Shown piece by piece: positions 25,976-34,842 of a stretch of 64,000 nucleotides of DNA. The notes beneath the pieces were generated by a model. It ran no database searches and was not told the origin of the DNA. It saw only the letters and a list, made by a program, of their open reading frames with translations. The DNA is from DASYXZ01 sp035308965 (GTDB lineage: Bacteria; Acidobacteriota; Terriglobia; UBA7540), in assembly GCA_035308965.1 (NCBI GenBank), contig DATGFN010000060.1:207105-271104 (forward strand), given 5' to 3'. How positions within the stretch are numbered: position 1 is the first letter of the stretch; the number at the start of each line of letters is the position of its first letter. Both the position numbers and the translations under genes were made by a program.

Positions 25976-26097
25976 CCCCCTCACCCGTCCGTCGGCTGAC
26001 GGACACCCTCTCTCGCAGTGGGGCGAGGGCAATAATTCCTAGATTTATTTCTCGCCTCGCCCCCTTTGGAGGACATGGGGGCCGGGAGGTGAGGGGG
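25976..26097. repeat. MITE-like palindromic element, family 3
   Basis: A 122-bp element in the gap between the glycerophosphodiesterase and glpD genes. Its ends are a perfect ten-base inverted repeat, CCCCCTCACC (25976-25985) and GGTGAGGGGG (26088-26097). Inside are two perfect hairpins: GTCCGTC/GACGGAC with a four-base loop (25987-26004) and GGGGCGAGG/CCTCGCCCC (26020-26063). Only one copy is seen here. No reading frame. Confidence 0.72.
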
Positions 26098-26129
26098 GTT
26101 GTTACCATTGCCTATGCCTCCGTATGAGA

Positions 26130-27776
26130 TCACGATTTTTCCGCCAACACGGGTTGACGGGTGAACGAATCAATCTCGGATTGGCGGCGTTCCATACTCC
26201 AGCCCAGCCGGTCGGCGCAAATCTCCGCCACCCTGGGTGCTGCCTCGCGCAGTTTACTTGCCGCCAGCCAGTTCAGACCTGATCGGCGCAGAAGGACATC
26301 TTCGACGTTCATGGCCATCTCGTGGCGAATGGCAAAGTCAACTTCCGCCGCAAGCAAAGAAGGCGTGCCCGGCAACAATTCGGCCAGTGACTTGTCGGTG
26401 GTCAAGGGCTCCAAGACTTTGTTCCACCGGCTTCCATAAGTTTTCACAATGCGCTCTGCAACCGGGTGGGGAATATCAAATTTTCGTACTGCGTCCCATG
26501 ACGCATAATTAACAAATACATCAAAGACGCCGGTGTGGCCACCGGCCAGAGGAGTTTCTCGCGTGGGATGCGCAGCCTTGGACGTCCCTTTGGGCATGCC
26601 GGCCTGCGCCATAATCTCATCCACCAGTTTTTCGCCCAGCGCACGCGCCGTAGTGAGTTTGCCTCCGCAAACAGTAATGAAATTTGCCATCCCCGGATCG
26701 CGGTGAAACCGGTATTCCCGTGTATTTTCAGAAGGACTGCGGCCGGGCTGGACGGCGAGCGCGCGCAGTCCGGCAAAACTGCCCACAACGTCATTCATGG
26801 TCAGTGGAGTGTGAAGCACCCGGTTCAGCGCGCTCAGCAGGTATTCGACGTCCGCGAGGTCGGGACGAACCGTGGTTGGGTCACCCTCAAAATCCGTGTC
26901 CGTTGTGCCCATCAAGGCGTAGCCGTGCCAGGGGGCCATCACAAAAATTCGGCTACCGGGCAGGATGGCGGCAAACATGGCGAAGGGTCCGGAGACCGGA
27001 GGAATAATGATGTGGGTTCCCTTGGTCAGGCGCACGGTCTTCGACCCGTCAAAATGCGGGAGCAAAGCGCGAATTTGATCCACCCACGGACCGGTGGCGT
27101 TCACCCAGGCGCGGGCCGCGATTTCGTATCTGCGTCCGCTCAGCACGTCTTCCACTTCTGCCGTCAATACTTCGGATTCCACGCCGGCGCCCCCCGACGA
27201 AACAGAAAGCCCGCGAACCTCGGTGTAATTCAAAACCACGGCGCCGTGGTCTGCCGCATCAATAATGTTTTCCAAAGTCAGCCGGGCGTCATCCGTTTCT
27301 GAGTCGAAGTAAACCGCTCCGGCGCGCAAGCCCTCTGAACGCAATCCTGGAATCCGGCGCATGGCCTCGGCGGGCGAAAGCATGCGGTGACGGTCCTTCT
27401 TGCCCAGATTGCCCAGCAGGTCGTAGATGGAGAGTCCCAGCCGGATCTTGAGCGGCGAGTAAGGATCGCCTTCATAAATGGGAAGCAGAAAGGGCACGGG
27501 ACGCGCCAGGTGGGGCGCCAATTTCAGCAGGAGCCGGCGCTCGGTCCGCGCTTCGTGCACCAGCTTGAATTCCAGTTGCTCGAGATAGCGGAGCCCGCCG
27601 TGGATGAGCTTGGATGACCGGCTGCTGGTGCCGCTGGCAAAATCGCGGGCTTCCACCAATACAACTTTCAGTCCGCGCAGCGCGGCGTCGCGGGCGGTAG
27701 CCGCCCCGTTGATCCCGCCGCCGATAATGGCGAGATCGAATTTGGTTTTGGAGAGCGAGTCAAAATTGCGTGTCAT
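26130..27776 (-). CDS. glpD: Aerobic glycerol-3-phosphate dehydrogenase
   Basis: A 548-residue FAD enzyme. The dinucleotide site LAIIGGGINGAATARDAALRG is at about residues 14-34, followed by the family block FASGTSSRSSKLIHGGLRYLEQLEFKLVHEA, and the C-terminal helical domain (about 400-530) is present. It oxidises glycerol 3-phosphate to dihydroxyacetone phosphate and passes electrons to quinone at the inner membrane face. Length is normal (500-570). The nearby glycerophosphodiesterase supplies its substrate; no glpK or glpF is in the window. Confidence 0.95.
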   Translation of the reverse strand: MTRNFDSLSKTKFDLAIIGGGINGAATARDAALRGLKVVLVEARDFASGTSSRSSKLIHGGLRYLEQLEFKLVHEARTERRLLLKLAPHLARPVPFLLPIYEGDPYSPLKIRLGLSIYDLLGNLGKKDRHRMLSPAEAMRRIPGLRSEGLRAGAVYFDSETDDARLTLENIIDAADHGAVVLNYTEVRGLSVSSGGAGVESEVLTAEVEDVLSGRRYEIAARAWVNATGPWVDQIRALLPHFDGSKTVRLTKGTHIIIPPVSGPFAMFAAILPGSRIFVMAPWHGYALMGTTDTDFEGDPTTVRPDLADVEYLLSALNRVLHTPLTMNDVVGSFAGLRALAVQPGRSPSENTREYRFHRDPGMANFITVCGGKLTTARALGEKLVDEIMAQAGMPKGTSKAAHPTRETPLAGGHTGVFDVFVNYASWDAVRKFDIPHPVAERIVKTYGSRWNKVLEPLTTDKSLAELLPGTPSLLAAEVDFAIRHEMAMNVEDVLLRRSGLNWLAASKLREAAPRVAEICADRLGWSMERRQSEIDSFTRQPVLAEKS

Positions 27777-27890
27777 TTGAATGTGAATGTGACACTCATC
27801 AGGTTAGCATAATCATCCACTGGTTTTGGTGGCCGTGTGGCATCTTGATCCACCTGCTACGAATTGAGAAAGCGTCGGAACCAATCGACC

Positions 27891-28415
27891 TCATTGGCCA
27901 GTTGTCCCCTGGATGCGGTTTTCAATAGAATAAAAAACCACCGGCATGCCATGCCGGTCAACCGTGTTTCTCTCGTGGCGCATTCCCAGTTTTTCCATCA
28001 CTCGAATCGAGGCGCGATTGGCCGGTTGCGCGATGGCCACGATACGTTCGAGCGCGATGGTATCGAACCCATACCTGAGCACCGCCATCGCGGCTTCCGT
28101 GGCCAGGCCCTTGCCCCAAAACGCCTTCGCAAGCCACCAGCCGATTTCGATCTCCAGACTTTCATCGAGATGTTGCAGCCCGCAAAAACCAATCAAGGCG
28201 CGAGTGGGTTTGTCAGTAAGTTTCCACAAGCAGAAGCCCAAACGATCAAAGTTTTCGATCTGCCCATTCACGAATTGCTCTGTGCGTTCCGCGGACCATG
28301 GATCGCCTTTGCCGATGTATTTCATGACGTCCGGGTCTGAGCTGACAGTGTAAAAAGCTTTCCAATCTTGCGGGTCCCAAGCGGTGATCAGCAGCCGATT
28401 GGTTTCGAGAGCCAT
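27891..28415 (-). CDS. GNAT acetyltransferase, RimJ/RimL type
   Basis: A 174-residue protein. It begins ALETNRLLITAWDPQDWKAFYTV, as in RimJ/RimL-like GNATs, and has LIGFCGLQHLDESLEIEIGWWLAKAFWGKGLATEAA (the acetyl-CoA binding Q/R-x-x-G-x-G/A replaced by FWGKGLA) and RASIRVMEKLGM. Substrate unknown: protein N-termini, antibiotics or small molecules are all possible. ATG 28415 begins the fold. It lies 32 bases after ispF on the same strand. Confidence 0.9.
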   Translation of the reverse strand: MALETNRLLITAWDPQDWKAFYTVSSDPDVMKYIGKGDPWSAERTEQFVNGQIENFDRLGFCLWKLTDKPTRALIGFCGLQHLDESLEIEIGWWLAKAFWGKGLATEAAMAVLRYGFDTIALERIVAIAQPANRASIRVMEKLGMRHERNTVDRHGMPVVFYSIENRIQGTTGQ

Positions 28416-28447
28416 CCCCAACCTTCGCACGGCCTGTCTTGGACGCA

Positions 28448-28996
28448 TTATGTTATGGGGGTCATAATCAAAGCCACTGCATCGGCGCGAACGGCATCAC
28501 CGTGTCCGACGGCGTCCACGCCTTCACCGCTTTTGGCTTTTACGCTGACCTGGCTGGGCTTGATGCCAAGCGCGGCGGCAACACGCTTGCGCATCAGGGG
28601 AATGTGCGGGGCGAGTTTTGGCCGCTCGAGCCCGATGGTCGCATCCACATTAATAATTGCGCAGCCCGACTTTTGCAACATGACTTTGACGTGGCCCAGG
28701 AAGCGCAGGCTGTTCGCGTTTCGCCACTTGGGACTTGAATCGGGGAAGTGTTGGCCAATGTCACCGAGCGCCGCCGCGCCAAGCAGCGCGTCGCAGATGG
28801 CGTGAGCAAGGGCATCGCCATCCGAATGCCCTGCGGGCCCCTTGGCGAACGGAATCGTGACTCCACCCAGAATCAGTTTGCGACCGGCCTCCATGCGATG
28901 AATGTCATTCCCAATGCCAGCGCGATAAAAAGGTTGAAGGTTAAAGGTTAGAGGATGAACGGCACGGATTTGTCCAACGCTTTTTTTAGCCTTCAC
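28448..28996 (-). CDS. ispF: 2-C-methyl-D-erythritol 2,4-cyclodiphosphate synthase
   Basis: The core has AGIGNDIHRM (metal-binding Asp and His), LILGGVTIPFAKGPAGHSDGDALAHAICDALLGAAALGDIGQHFPDS (third metal ligand) and VDATIGLERPKLAPHIP. It forms the cyclodiphosphate in the MEP isoprenoid pathway. The family usually begins within four residues of the metal Asp; here the only in-frame start is GTG 28996, giving 182 residues with a 25-residue extra N-terminus, part of which (LTFNLQPF) is the translation of a seven-base repeat array. The AAGGG motifs of a second array lie just before the GTG and may serve as its ribosome site. Confidence 0.93.
   Translation of the reverse strand: MKAKKSVGQIRAVHPLTFNLQPFYRAGIGNDIHRMEAGRKLILGGVTIPFAKGPAGHSDGDALAHAICDALLGAAALGDIGQHFPDSSPKWRNANSLRFLGHVKVMLQKSGCAIINVDATIGLERPKLAPHIPLMRKRVAAALGIKPSQVSVKAKSGEGVDAVGHGDAVRADAVALIMTPIT
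28929..28956. repeat. Heptameric tandem repeat inside the ispF 5-prime end (unit AAAGGTT)
   Basis: Four seven-base units on the plus strand: AAAGGTT, GAAGGTT, AAAGGTT, AGAGGAT. Read on the minus strand it is in-frame within ispF and encodes residues around LTFNLQPF. Seven is not a multiple of three, so gain or loss of a unit would shift the ispF frame. Confidence 0.8.
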
Positions 28997-29032
28997 ACTT
29001 TACCCTTTACCCTTCGCCTTATCCTTCCACCT
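28991..29032. repeat. Heptameric tandem repeat across the ispD stop and ispF start (unit CTTTACC)
   Basis: Degenerate seven-base units on the plus strand (CTTCACA, CTTTACC, CTTTACC, CTTCGCC and weaker ones). On the minus strand it covers the last codons and stop of ispD, the whole gap and the GTG start of ispF, and offers repeated AAGGG motifs. It is nearly an inverted copy of the array at 28929-28956, so the two could pair across the ispF start. Confidence 0.75.
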
Positions 29033-29723
29033 TATTCTGTTCCTGCTCCTGCGCTATGTAGAGCCGGGCGAGAGGGAGATCGGAGGGTTTGGTGATTTTG
29101 ATATTCCGGTCGGACCCCATCAGCACTGTCACCTGAACTCCCATGCGTTCTGCCAGGCTGGCCTCATCGGTCCCATTGAAACCGTCCGCACCCGCGCGGG
29201 CAAACGCTTCCTTAATGATGTCTAGGCGAAAGGCCTGGGGCGTCTGCGCCAGCACAATGCGCTCGCGGGGAATGGTGCCGAGAATTTTTTGGCGTTCCAC
29301 CTGCTTCACGGTATCGACGCTGGGTATGCCAAGTATGGCCGCGCCGTTCTTGCGCGCAGCTTCCACCACGCGTCCGATCATTTCGAGCTCGATAAAGGGC
29401 CTGACGGCGTCGTGAACCACCACCACTTCCGTGCCCGAAGGCGCTTCGGCCAGGGCACGCGCAACGGTTTCCTGCCGTGTCGGTCCTCCCGCCACCAGCC
29501 GGACCGGTTTGGAGAAATGTTCACGGTCAATGTCCGCAGTTACGCGGTCCATGTCTTCGGCGCGCAGGGCCAGAAAGATTTCATCAATGACGTCGGCGGC
29601 CACAAATTTGCGCAGAGTATGAACAAAAATCGGCACCCCTTCCAGGGAAAGAAACTGTTTGGGCGTGCCTCCGCCCATACGGATACCGACGCCCGCAGCC
29701 GGGATGATGGCTAGTACGCTCAT
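29019..29723 (-). CDS. ispD: 2-C-methyl-D-erythritol 4-phosphate cytidylyltransferase
   Basis: A 234-residue protein. It has the nucleotidyltransferase opening IIPAAGVGIRMGGGTPKQFLSLEG (CTP-binding), VAGGPTRQETVARAL, VVVHDAVRPF and TDEASLAERMG. It makes CDP-methylerythritol in the MEP pathway, two steps before IspF, whose gene follows by 22 bases. The tail after LPLARLYIAQEQEQ (NKVEG) falls into the repeat array noted above. Confidence 0.95.
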   Translation of the reverse strand: MSVLAIIPAAGVGIRMGGGTPKQFLSLEGVPIFVHTLRKFVAADVIDEIFLALRAEDMDRVTADIDREHFSKPVRLVAGGPTRQETVARALAEAPSGTEVVVVHDAVRPFIELEMIGRVVEAARKNGAAILGIPSVDTVKQVERQKILGTIPRERIVLAQTPQAFRLDIIKEAFARAGADGFNGTDEASLAERMGVQVTVLMGSDRNIKITKPSDLPLARLYIAQEQEQNKVEG

Positions 29724-29817
29724 GTGCCTGAAATGTTAGATGCCGATTCGCGGCGCGTCAATACCGCGTCGCGCGCCTGCGCCAGGAGCGAAGAGGGCGC
29801 GAGGGTGAGCCTTCCTG

Positions 29818-30840
29818 CTATTGATGGACAGCCTCCACGCGTTGACGGTCATCATACTTGCCAAAAATCATTTTGCCCGCTGTGGTTTGCAGAACGCTGG
29901 TTACCGCAACGTCGATGGTCTTGGAAATCATTTTCTTGGCGTTGTCCACCACCACCATGGTGCCATCATCCAGATAGGCCACGCCCTGGTTATATTCCTT
30001 GCCCTCTTTCAATATGAAGACGCGCATAATCTCGCCGGGTAGGACTACGGGCTTGAGGGCGTTGGCCAGATCGTTGATGTTTAACACGGGCAATCCCTGA
30101 AGTTGCGCTACTTTATTCAAATTGAAATCGTTGGTCACAATTTTCCCTTCGTAGAGCTTGGCCAACTCGATCAGCTTCATGTCCACTTCGCGCACGTTGG
30201 GAAAATCATCTTCCACGATCTGCACCGTGACCGTGGTCATTTTCTGGATGCGCTGAAGGATATCGAGGCCGCGGCGGCCGCGGTTGCGCTTCATCGCGTC
30301 GGAAGAGTCGGCCACCAGTTGCAGCTCGCGCAAGACAAACTGGGGGATGATGAGCGCTCCATCAATGAACCCGGTTTCGCAAACGTCGGCGATCCGGCCG
30401 TCAATGATCACGCTGGTGTCCATGATCTTGAAACTTTTCTTGGATTGGCGCTCGCCGCTGAAAATGCCTCCCAAGGCCGCCAGGTTCAGCAACTCTCCCT
30501 TGTTGGCTCCCAAAATCAAACCCACATAACCGAGGAGCATCAGCAGCGCGACTTGAATAAAGGACAGGGATTTTTCTTCGATCAGGGTAAGGTTCAGCAA
30601 GTGGCTGACCATCAGTGCGGCGAGGATGCCCAGGATCGAACCGACCCCGGCGCCAATCAATTTCTTAAGGCTGGCGCGTTCCAGCCTAGCTTCCAAAATA
30701 ACCACCAGAATCCCGAGGACCGCTCCGAGCGCCGTTGACGGCAATGATTCCAGTTGAAATGGCCGCAGATGATATGAAGCCGCAGCAAGGCCGAGGATGA
30801 AGAGCATCCTGACGGCAAACAACTCCCAGTTCCAAGACAT
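29818..30840 (-). CDS. YacL-like membrane protein with PIN and TRAM domains
   Basis: A 340-residue protein. About four membrane helices lie in residues 8-125, then a PIN nuclease-type domain (MDTSVIIDGRIADVCETGF, the first Asp ligand; later EGKIVTNDFNLNKVA) and a C-terminal TRAM domain (ALKPVVLPGEIMRVFILKEGKEYNQGVAYLDDGTMVVVDNAK). This is the layout of Bacillus YacL, whose gene also lies beside ispD. A role in RNA cleavage is expected from the PIN fold. GAGGAGG precedes the ATG. Confidence 0.9.
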   Translation of the reverse strand: MSWNWELFAVRMLFILGLAAASYHLRPFQLESLPSTALGAVLGILVVILEARLERASLKKLIGAGVGSILGILAALMVSHLLNLTLIEEKSLSFIQVALLMLLGYVGLILGANKGELLNLAALGGIFSGERQSKKSFKIMDTSVIIDGRIADVCETGFIDGALIIPQFVLRELQLVADSSDAMKRNRGRRGLDILQRIQKMTTVTVQIVEDDFPNVREVDMKLIELAKLYEGKIVTNDFNLNKVAQLQGLPVLNINDLANALKPVVLPGEIMRVFILKEGKEYNQGVAYLDDGTMVVVDNAKKMISKTIDVAVTSVLQTTAGKMIFGKYDDRQRVEAVHQ

Positions 30841-30967
30841 AGACTGCTACCTCCTCTCCGAGGTCTGCCCATTCCTGGTGCATATTGAAAATAAACTCTC
30901 TGCGGGCAAACACACTTGCAGTAATTCTAACACTACTCCCTTTGAATTTAAACAAATGTAGGGACGA

Positions 30968-31096
30968 GGTAGTGGGTTGGTTTGATTTTCTTGCAGCCGC
31001 GGTCTCTGACCGCCATCTTTTGATTCAATAGGTTCCGGCGGTCCCGCCCCAGCGGGGTAAACTCCGATCGCCGCTACAACAAACTGAACCACTACC
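30968..31096. repeat. MITE-like palindromic repeat, family 1, copy 2
   Basis: A 129-bp element matching the one at 11934-12067. Ends: GGTAGTGGGTTGGTTTG at the left and the complement of CAAACTGAACCACTACC at the right. The core shares long blocks with copy 1, such as GGTCTCTGA, TCTTTTGATTCA, GGGGTAAACTCCG and CGCCGCTACAACAAAC. It occupies the gap of 374 bases between the YacL-like gene and der; nothing else was recognised in that gap. Confidence 0.8.
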
Positions 31097-31214
31097 ACGG
31101 ATGAAAGGAACGTGGGGCCTAAATCAAGCCCACAGGCACTATTGTTTCTGAAAAGGTGAAAAGGGAAGCCAGGGTTGCGAAATGATTCGGCCTTGCACGA
31201 CCCAGCCGGAATAA

Positions 31215-32579
31215 TTAATGGCTTTGCCGCGATTTGATATTGATGGGCGTTCCCGGAAAGCCCCACCTGTCCCGAATTCGGTTCTCGAGAAAACGTTCAA
31301 AAGAAAAATGCAGCTTGGTGGCGCGATTGGTGAAGACAATAAACGTGGGCGGCGCAACCGCTCCCTGGGTCATATAGTAGATGCGCATGGGCCGGTTCGC
31401 GGGGCTGGTGCTGCGCTCGAAATCAACTTCCCTGAGGAAGCGATTCATTTCCGAGGTGGACACGCGGTAAAAACGCGCGGTCGCCACCTGGATGATGATC
31501 TCCATCAGTTTCCCCAGCCGTGTTCCCTTTTGTGCGGATATAAAAATGATGGACGCATAACTCAAGTATTTCATGCGACGCCGGATGGTTTCCGTAAACT
31601 CCTCCATTGAAGTCGGAGTCTTCGGGATGGCATCCCACTTGTTCACCACAATCACCACGGAGCGGCCGCTTTCGTGGGCGTAGCCGCCAATGTGGGCGTC
31701 CATGGCGGTCACGCCTTCCACCGCATCAATCATCAACAGGGCAACGTCGGCGCGTTCCAGATGTTTGCGCGCCTGCATCACGCTCAGTTTTTCCGCGTGC
31801 AGGTCCGTCTTGCCCTTGCGGCGGATTCCCGCCGTGTCAATCAGGCGGAAGCGTTGGCCGTTGAGTTCGAATTCCGCGTCCACGGCGTCGCGCGTGGTCC
31901 CGGCAATGGGAGTCACAATGGAGCGCTCCTCGTTCATCAGCCGGTTGAGCAATGTGGATTTGCCCACATTCGGCCGCCCGATGATGGCGACGTTTACCAC
32001 TCTGCCTTCAAGAGGGTTGGCGTTTTCAGTGGCCGGGTCTCTGTTTTTCTTTACTTCCTCAACTTCGGACGAATCATCGACGGGAAAGTCTTTCGTCACA
32101 TGGTCCAGAAGAATGTCGACTCCCAATGCGTGTTCGGCGGAAATCGGGAATATATCCCGCAGGCCAAGCCGACGGAATTCTTCCACCAGCGCTTCGTGCT
32201 GGGGCATATCCACTTTATTAACAGCGAGGGAAACGGGTTTCCCAGTGCGGCGCAACATTTGCGCCAACTCTTCGTCCAGAGGAAGAATTCCGGCACGGCC
32301 ATCGACCACCAGAATTAATTGTGCGGCTTCCTTGATGGCCACGCCGGCCTGGCGGAATATTTCTCCCACAATCAAATCGTGTCCGGCGGGGACCATCCCT
32401 CCGGTGTCAATCACTTCAAACTTCTTGCCCATCCAGTCGGCGGGCGCGTAAAGGCGGTCACGCGTCATGCCCGGCTCATCCCCAACCAGGGCGCGGCGTT
32501 GATGGATGAGACGGTTGAATAGCGTGGACTTGCCCACATTCGGGCGGCCGAGAATTGCGACGCGAGGAAGCTTAGCCAT
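31215..32579 (-). CDS. der: Ribosome-associated GTPase Der (EngA)
   Basis: A 454-residue protein with two GTPase domains in tandem, found only in Der. Domain 1 has GRPNVGKST at residues 11-19, DTGGM and NKVD; domain 2 (from about residue 195) has GRPNVGKST, DTAGI and NKWD. A C-terminal KH-like domain follows (FERSTSPANRPMRIYYMTQGAVAPPTFIVFTN). It acts in 50S subunit assembly. The helicase gene at 32797 is divergent. Confidence 0.97.
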   Translation of the reverse strand: MAKLPRVAILGRPNVGKSTLFNRLIHQRRALVGDEPGMTRDRLYAPADWMGKKFEVIDTGGMVPAGHDLIVGEIFRQAGVAIKEAAQLILVVDGRAGILPLDEELAQMLRRTGKPVSLAVNKVDMPQHEALVEEFRRLGLRDIFPISAEHALGVDILLDHVTKDFPVDDSSEVEEVKKNRDPATENANPLEGRVVNVAIIGRPNVGKSTLLNRLMNEERSIVTPIAGTTRDAVDAEFELNGQRFRLIDTAGIRRKGKTDLHAEKLSVMQARKHLERADVALLMIDAVEGVTAMDAHIGGYAHESGRSVVIVVNKWDAIPKTPTSMEEFTETIRRRMKYLSYASIIFISAQKGTRLGKLMEIIIQVATARFYRVSTSEMNRFLREVDFERSTSPANRPMRIYYMTQGAVAPPTFIVFTNRATKLHFSFERFLENRIRDRWGFPGTPINIKSRQSH

Positions 32580-32796
32580 GATGGTTGCGAGGTTTCAATC
32601 CGATGATCGGAAGCCGGAGCGACGACCCTCTCCTTCTATGCTATGCTTTTTAAGGAGAAACCGAAAGACAAGAAGTGCGGCCCAGGCAATCTCTCATGGA
32701 TCTCCTGCGCCTTTGTGCTTGCCGACTACCTGCAGCCAAGGTGGCGCAACCGGGACCCTGAGTCTTGATTGCATTTTTTTGTCTGCCTTCACTCAC

Positions 32797-34737
32797 ATGG
32801 CAACAGCCACCCACAAATCGACCGAGAAAACGCCGCTGGAAAAGATCTTCGGCCCACGCGGCTGGTTGGCGAAGAACCATCCCCAATACGAGTATCGCGC
32901 TTCGCAACTCGAAATGGCGGAAGAAGTCGAATCGGCGCTCGAAAATCGCCGGCACCTGATTGCGGAGGCGGGCACAGGCACGGGGAAGACGCTGGCCTAC
33001 CTTGTCCCTGTCATTCGCAGCGGGCGGCGGGTGGTGATTTCCACCGGAACGAAGAATCTTCAGGAGCAGATATTTTTCAAGGACATTCCCTTTCTCAAAG
33101 GACTTTTTCCCGAGCTTCGGGTCACCTTGATGAAAGGCCGCCAGAACTATCTGTGCCGGCAGAAATTGTACGACATTGAGAACCAGCCGGCGCTCACTGG
33201 TCTCGAAGAGATCGAGCTTTATACCGAGTTGCGCGAATGGGAAAAGCGGACTGAGACGGGAGACCGCGCGGAGCTCGAAAAACTTCCCGACACGAGCCAG
33301 TTCTGGCCCCAGGTGGACGCGCGGCGCGAGACCTGCACGGGGCAGAAATGCGGGCAGTTCGAAAAATGCTTCATCACCTGGATGCACCAGCGCGCCGCGG
33401 AATCCGACGTGATCATTGTGAATCATCATTTGTTTTTTGCCGACTTGGCGCTGAAGCAGATGGAGTTTGCCAGCATCCTGCCTGACTACACTGCGCTGGT
33501 TTTTGATGAAGCGCACGACATGGAAGACGTGGCCACGCTTTATTTTGGCATTCAAATTTCAAATTACCGCGTGGAGGAGCTGGCGCGGGATGCGGAAATA
33601 ATCCTGCGGATGAAAGCCCTCGAAGGCGCGGAAATATTGAAGGCGGTCGGGGCGCTGCGCAATCGCTCCAATCATTTCTTCGAGCTCTTCCCCTCCGGCG
33701 AGGGTCGTTCGAGTTTTGACAATCGCGAAGAGTTTTTGGAAGTCAACCGGGGAGCGTATGGCATGCTCTCGAACGCTTTCGTTCAGCTTGAAACCGAGCT
33801 GAGCCGGGTGAAAGACCGCCCGGAGGAGATCAACAAGCTGGCGGCCCGGTCGGCGGAATTGCGCAAGGCTTTCCAATTTATCCTGGAGAGCCGCGAGCGC
33901 AACTTTGTTTTCTGGTGGGAACGGCGTGGACGCGGTGTCTTTCTGGAAGCCTCACCGATTGATGTCTCCACGCTTCTTCGCGAGAGAGTTTTCGAGCGCG
34001 TCGAGTCTGTGATTCTCACCTCCGCTACGCTTGCCGTGGGCGGGAAATTCGATTTCCTCAAGGGCCGGCTGGGAGTTCAAAACGCCAAGGAAAAAATACA
34101 TAACTCACATTTTGATTACGCGCGTCAGGCGTTGCTCTACACGCCCCTCCACCTCCCTGATCCTCGCCAGCCGGAATTTCAGCGCATGGCGGCGGAGGAA
34201 GTCATTCACATCTTGAAAGCAAGTCGCGGGCGGGCTTTCGTCCTTTTTACTTCCCACCAGCAGATGCGCCAGGTCTATGAGCGAGTCCGAGGTCATTTGC
34301 GATTTCCGTTACTCTTGCAGGGTGACGCTCCGCGCACCGCTTTGCTTGACCGCTTTCGATCGACGCCTCACGCCGTGCTGTTTGCCACCAGTTCTTTCTG
34401 GCAGGGCGTGGACGTGCAGGGCCAGCAACTGAGTGTGGTGATCATCGACCGCCTTCCCTTTGCCGTTCCCACCGATCCCGTGGTGGCGGCCCGCGTGCGA
34501 CTGATCAACGAGGACGGCGGAAACGCATTCGCGGATTACCAGGTCCCCCAAGCCGTGATCTCGCTAAAGCAGGGCTTTGGACGGTTGATTCGCAGCCAGA
34601 AAGACCGCGGCGTGCTCACCATTCTGGACAATCGAATGATTCGCAAACAGTACGGCAAAGTTTTTCTTGAAAGCCTTCCGCCCTATGGCCGGACGAATCG
34701 GCTGGATGAAGTGAGAGAATTCATGCGAGAATGTTAA
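32797..34737 (+). CDS. DinG/XPD-family ATP-dependent helicase
   Basis: A 646-residue superfamily 2 helicase. It has the Q-like region YRASQLEMAEEV, Walker A EAGTGTGKTLAYLVP, a cysteine set matching the XPD-type Fe-S cluster (NYLCRQKL and the ETCTGQKCGQFEKC block), motif II FDEAHD (DEAH), motif III LTSATL, and motif VI QGFGRLIRS. It unwinds DNA 5-prime to 3-prime and serves repair, R-loop or G-quadruplex removal. ATG 32797 was preferred over an open frame nearly 300 bases longer that lacks family features. Divergent from der. Confidence 0.93.
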   Translation: MATATHKSTEKTPLEKIFGPRGWLAKNHPQYEYRASQLEMAEEVESALENRRHLIAEAGTGTGKTLAYLVPVIRSGRRVVISTGTKNLQEQIFFKDIPFLKGLFPELRVTLMKGRQNYLCRQKLYDIENQPALTGLEEIELYTELREWEKRTETGDRAELEKLPDTSQFWPQVDARRETCTGQKCGQFEKCFITWMHQRAAESDVIIVNHHLFFADLALKQMEFASILPDYTALVFDEAHDMEDVATLYFGIQISNYRVEELARDAEIILRMKALEGAEILKAVGALRNRSNHFFELFPSGEGRSSFDNREEFLEVNRGAYGMLSNAFVQLETELSRVKDRPEEINKLAARSAELRKAFQFILESRERNFVFWWERRGRGVFLEASPIDVSTLLRERVFERVESVILTSATLAVGGKFDFLKGRLGVQNAKEKIHNSHFDYARQALLYTPLHLPDPRQPEFQRMAAEEVIHILKASRGRAFVLFTSHQQMRQVYERVRGHLRFPLLLQGDAPRTALLDRFRSTPHAVLFATSSFWQGVDVQGQQLSVVIIDRLPFAVPTDPVVAARVRLINEDGGNAFADYQVPQAVISLKQGFGRLIRSQKDRGVLTILDNRMIRKQYGKVFLESLPPYGRTNRLDEVREFMREC

Positions 34738-34751
34738 GGAAGAAAAGACGT

Positions 34752-34779
34752 CCTTGGTCTTTTGTCATTGGTCCTTTGC
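34752..34779. repeat. Heptameric tandem repeat upstream of queD (unit CCTTTGT)
   Basis: Four units CCTTGGT, CTTTTGT, CATTGGT, CCTTTGC, just after the helicase stop. It is the inverse of the array at 34810-34837, so the two can form an imperfect hairpin between helicase and queD. Confidence 0.78.
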
Positions 34780-34809
34780 CGGCTCTAAAGGCTAATCTTC
34801 AATTCAAAT

Positions 34810-34837
34810 GACAGAGGACATAGGACAAAGGACAGTA
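34810..34837. repeat. Heptameric tandem repeat just before queD (unit GACAAAG)
   Basis: Four units GACAGAG, GACATAG, GACAAAG, GACAGTA. The array ends five bases before the queD ATG, and its AAAGGA (34827-34832) is the only Shine-Dalgarno-like motif for queD. Confidence 0.8.
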
Positions 34838-34842
34838 CGTTA

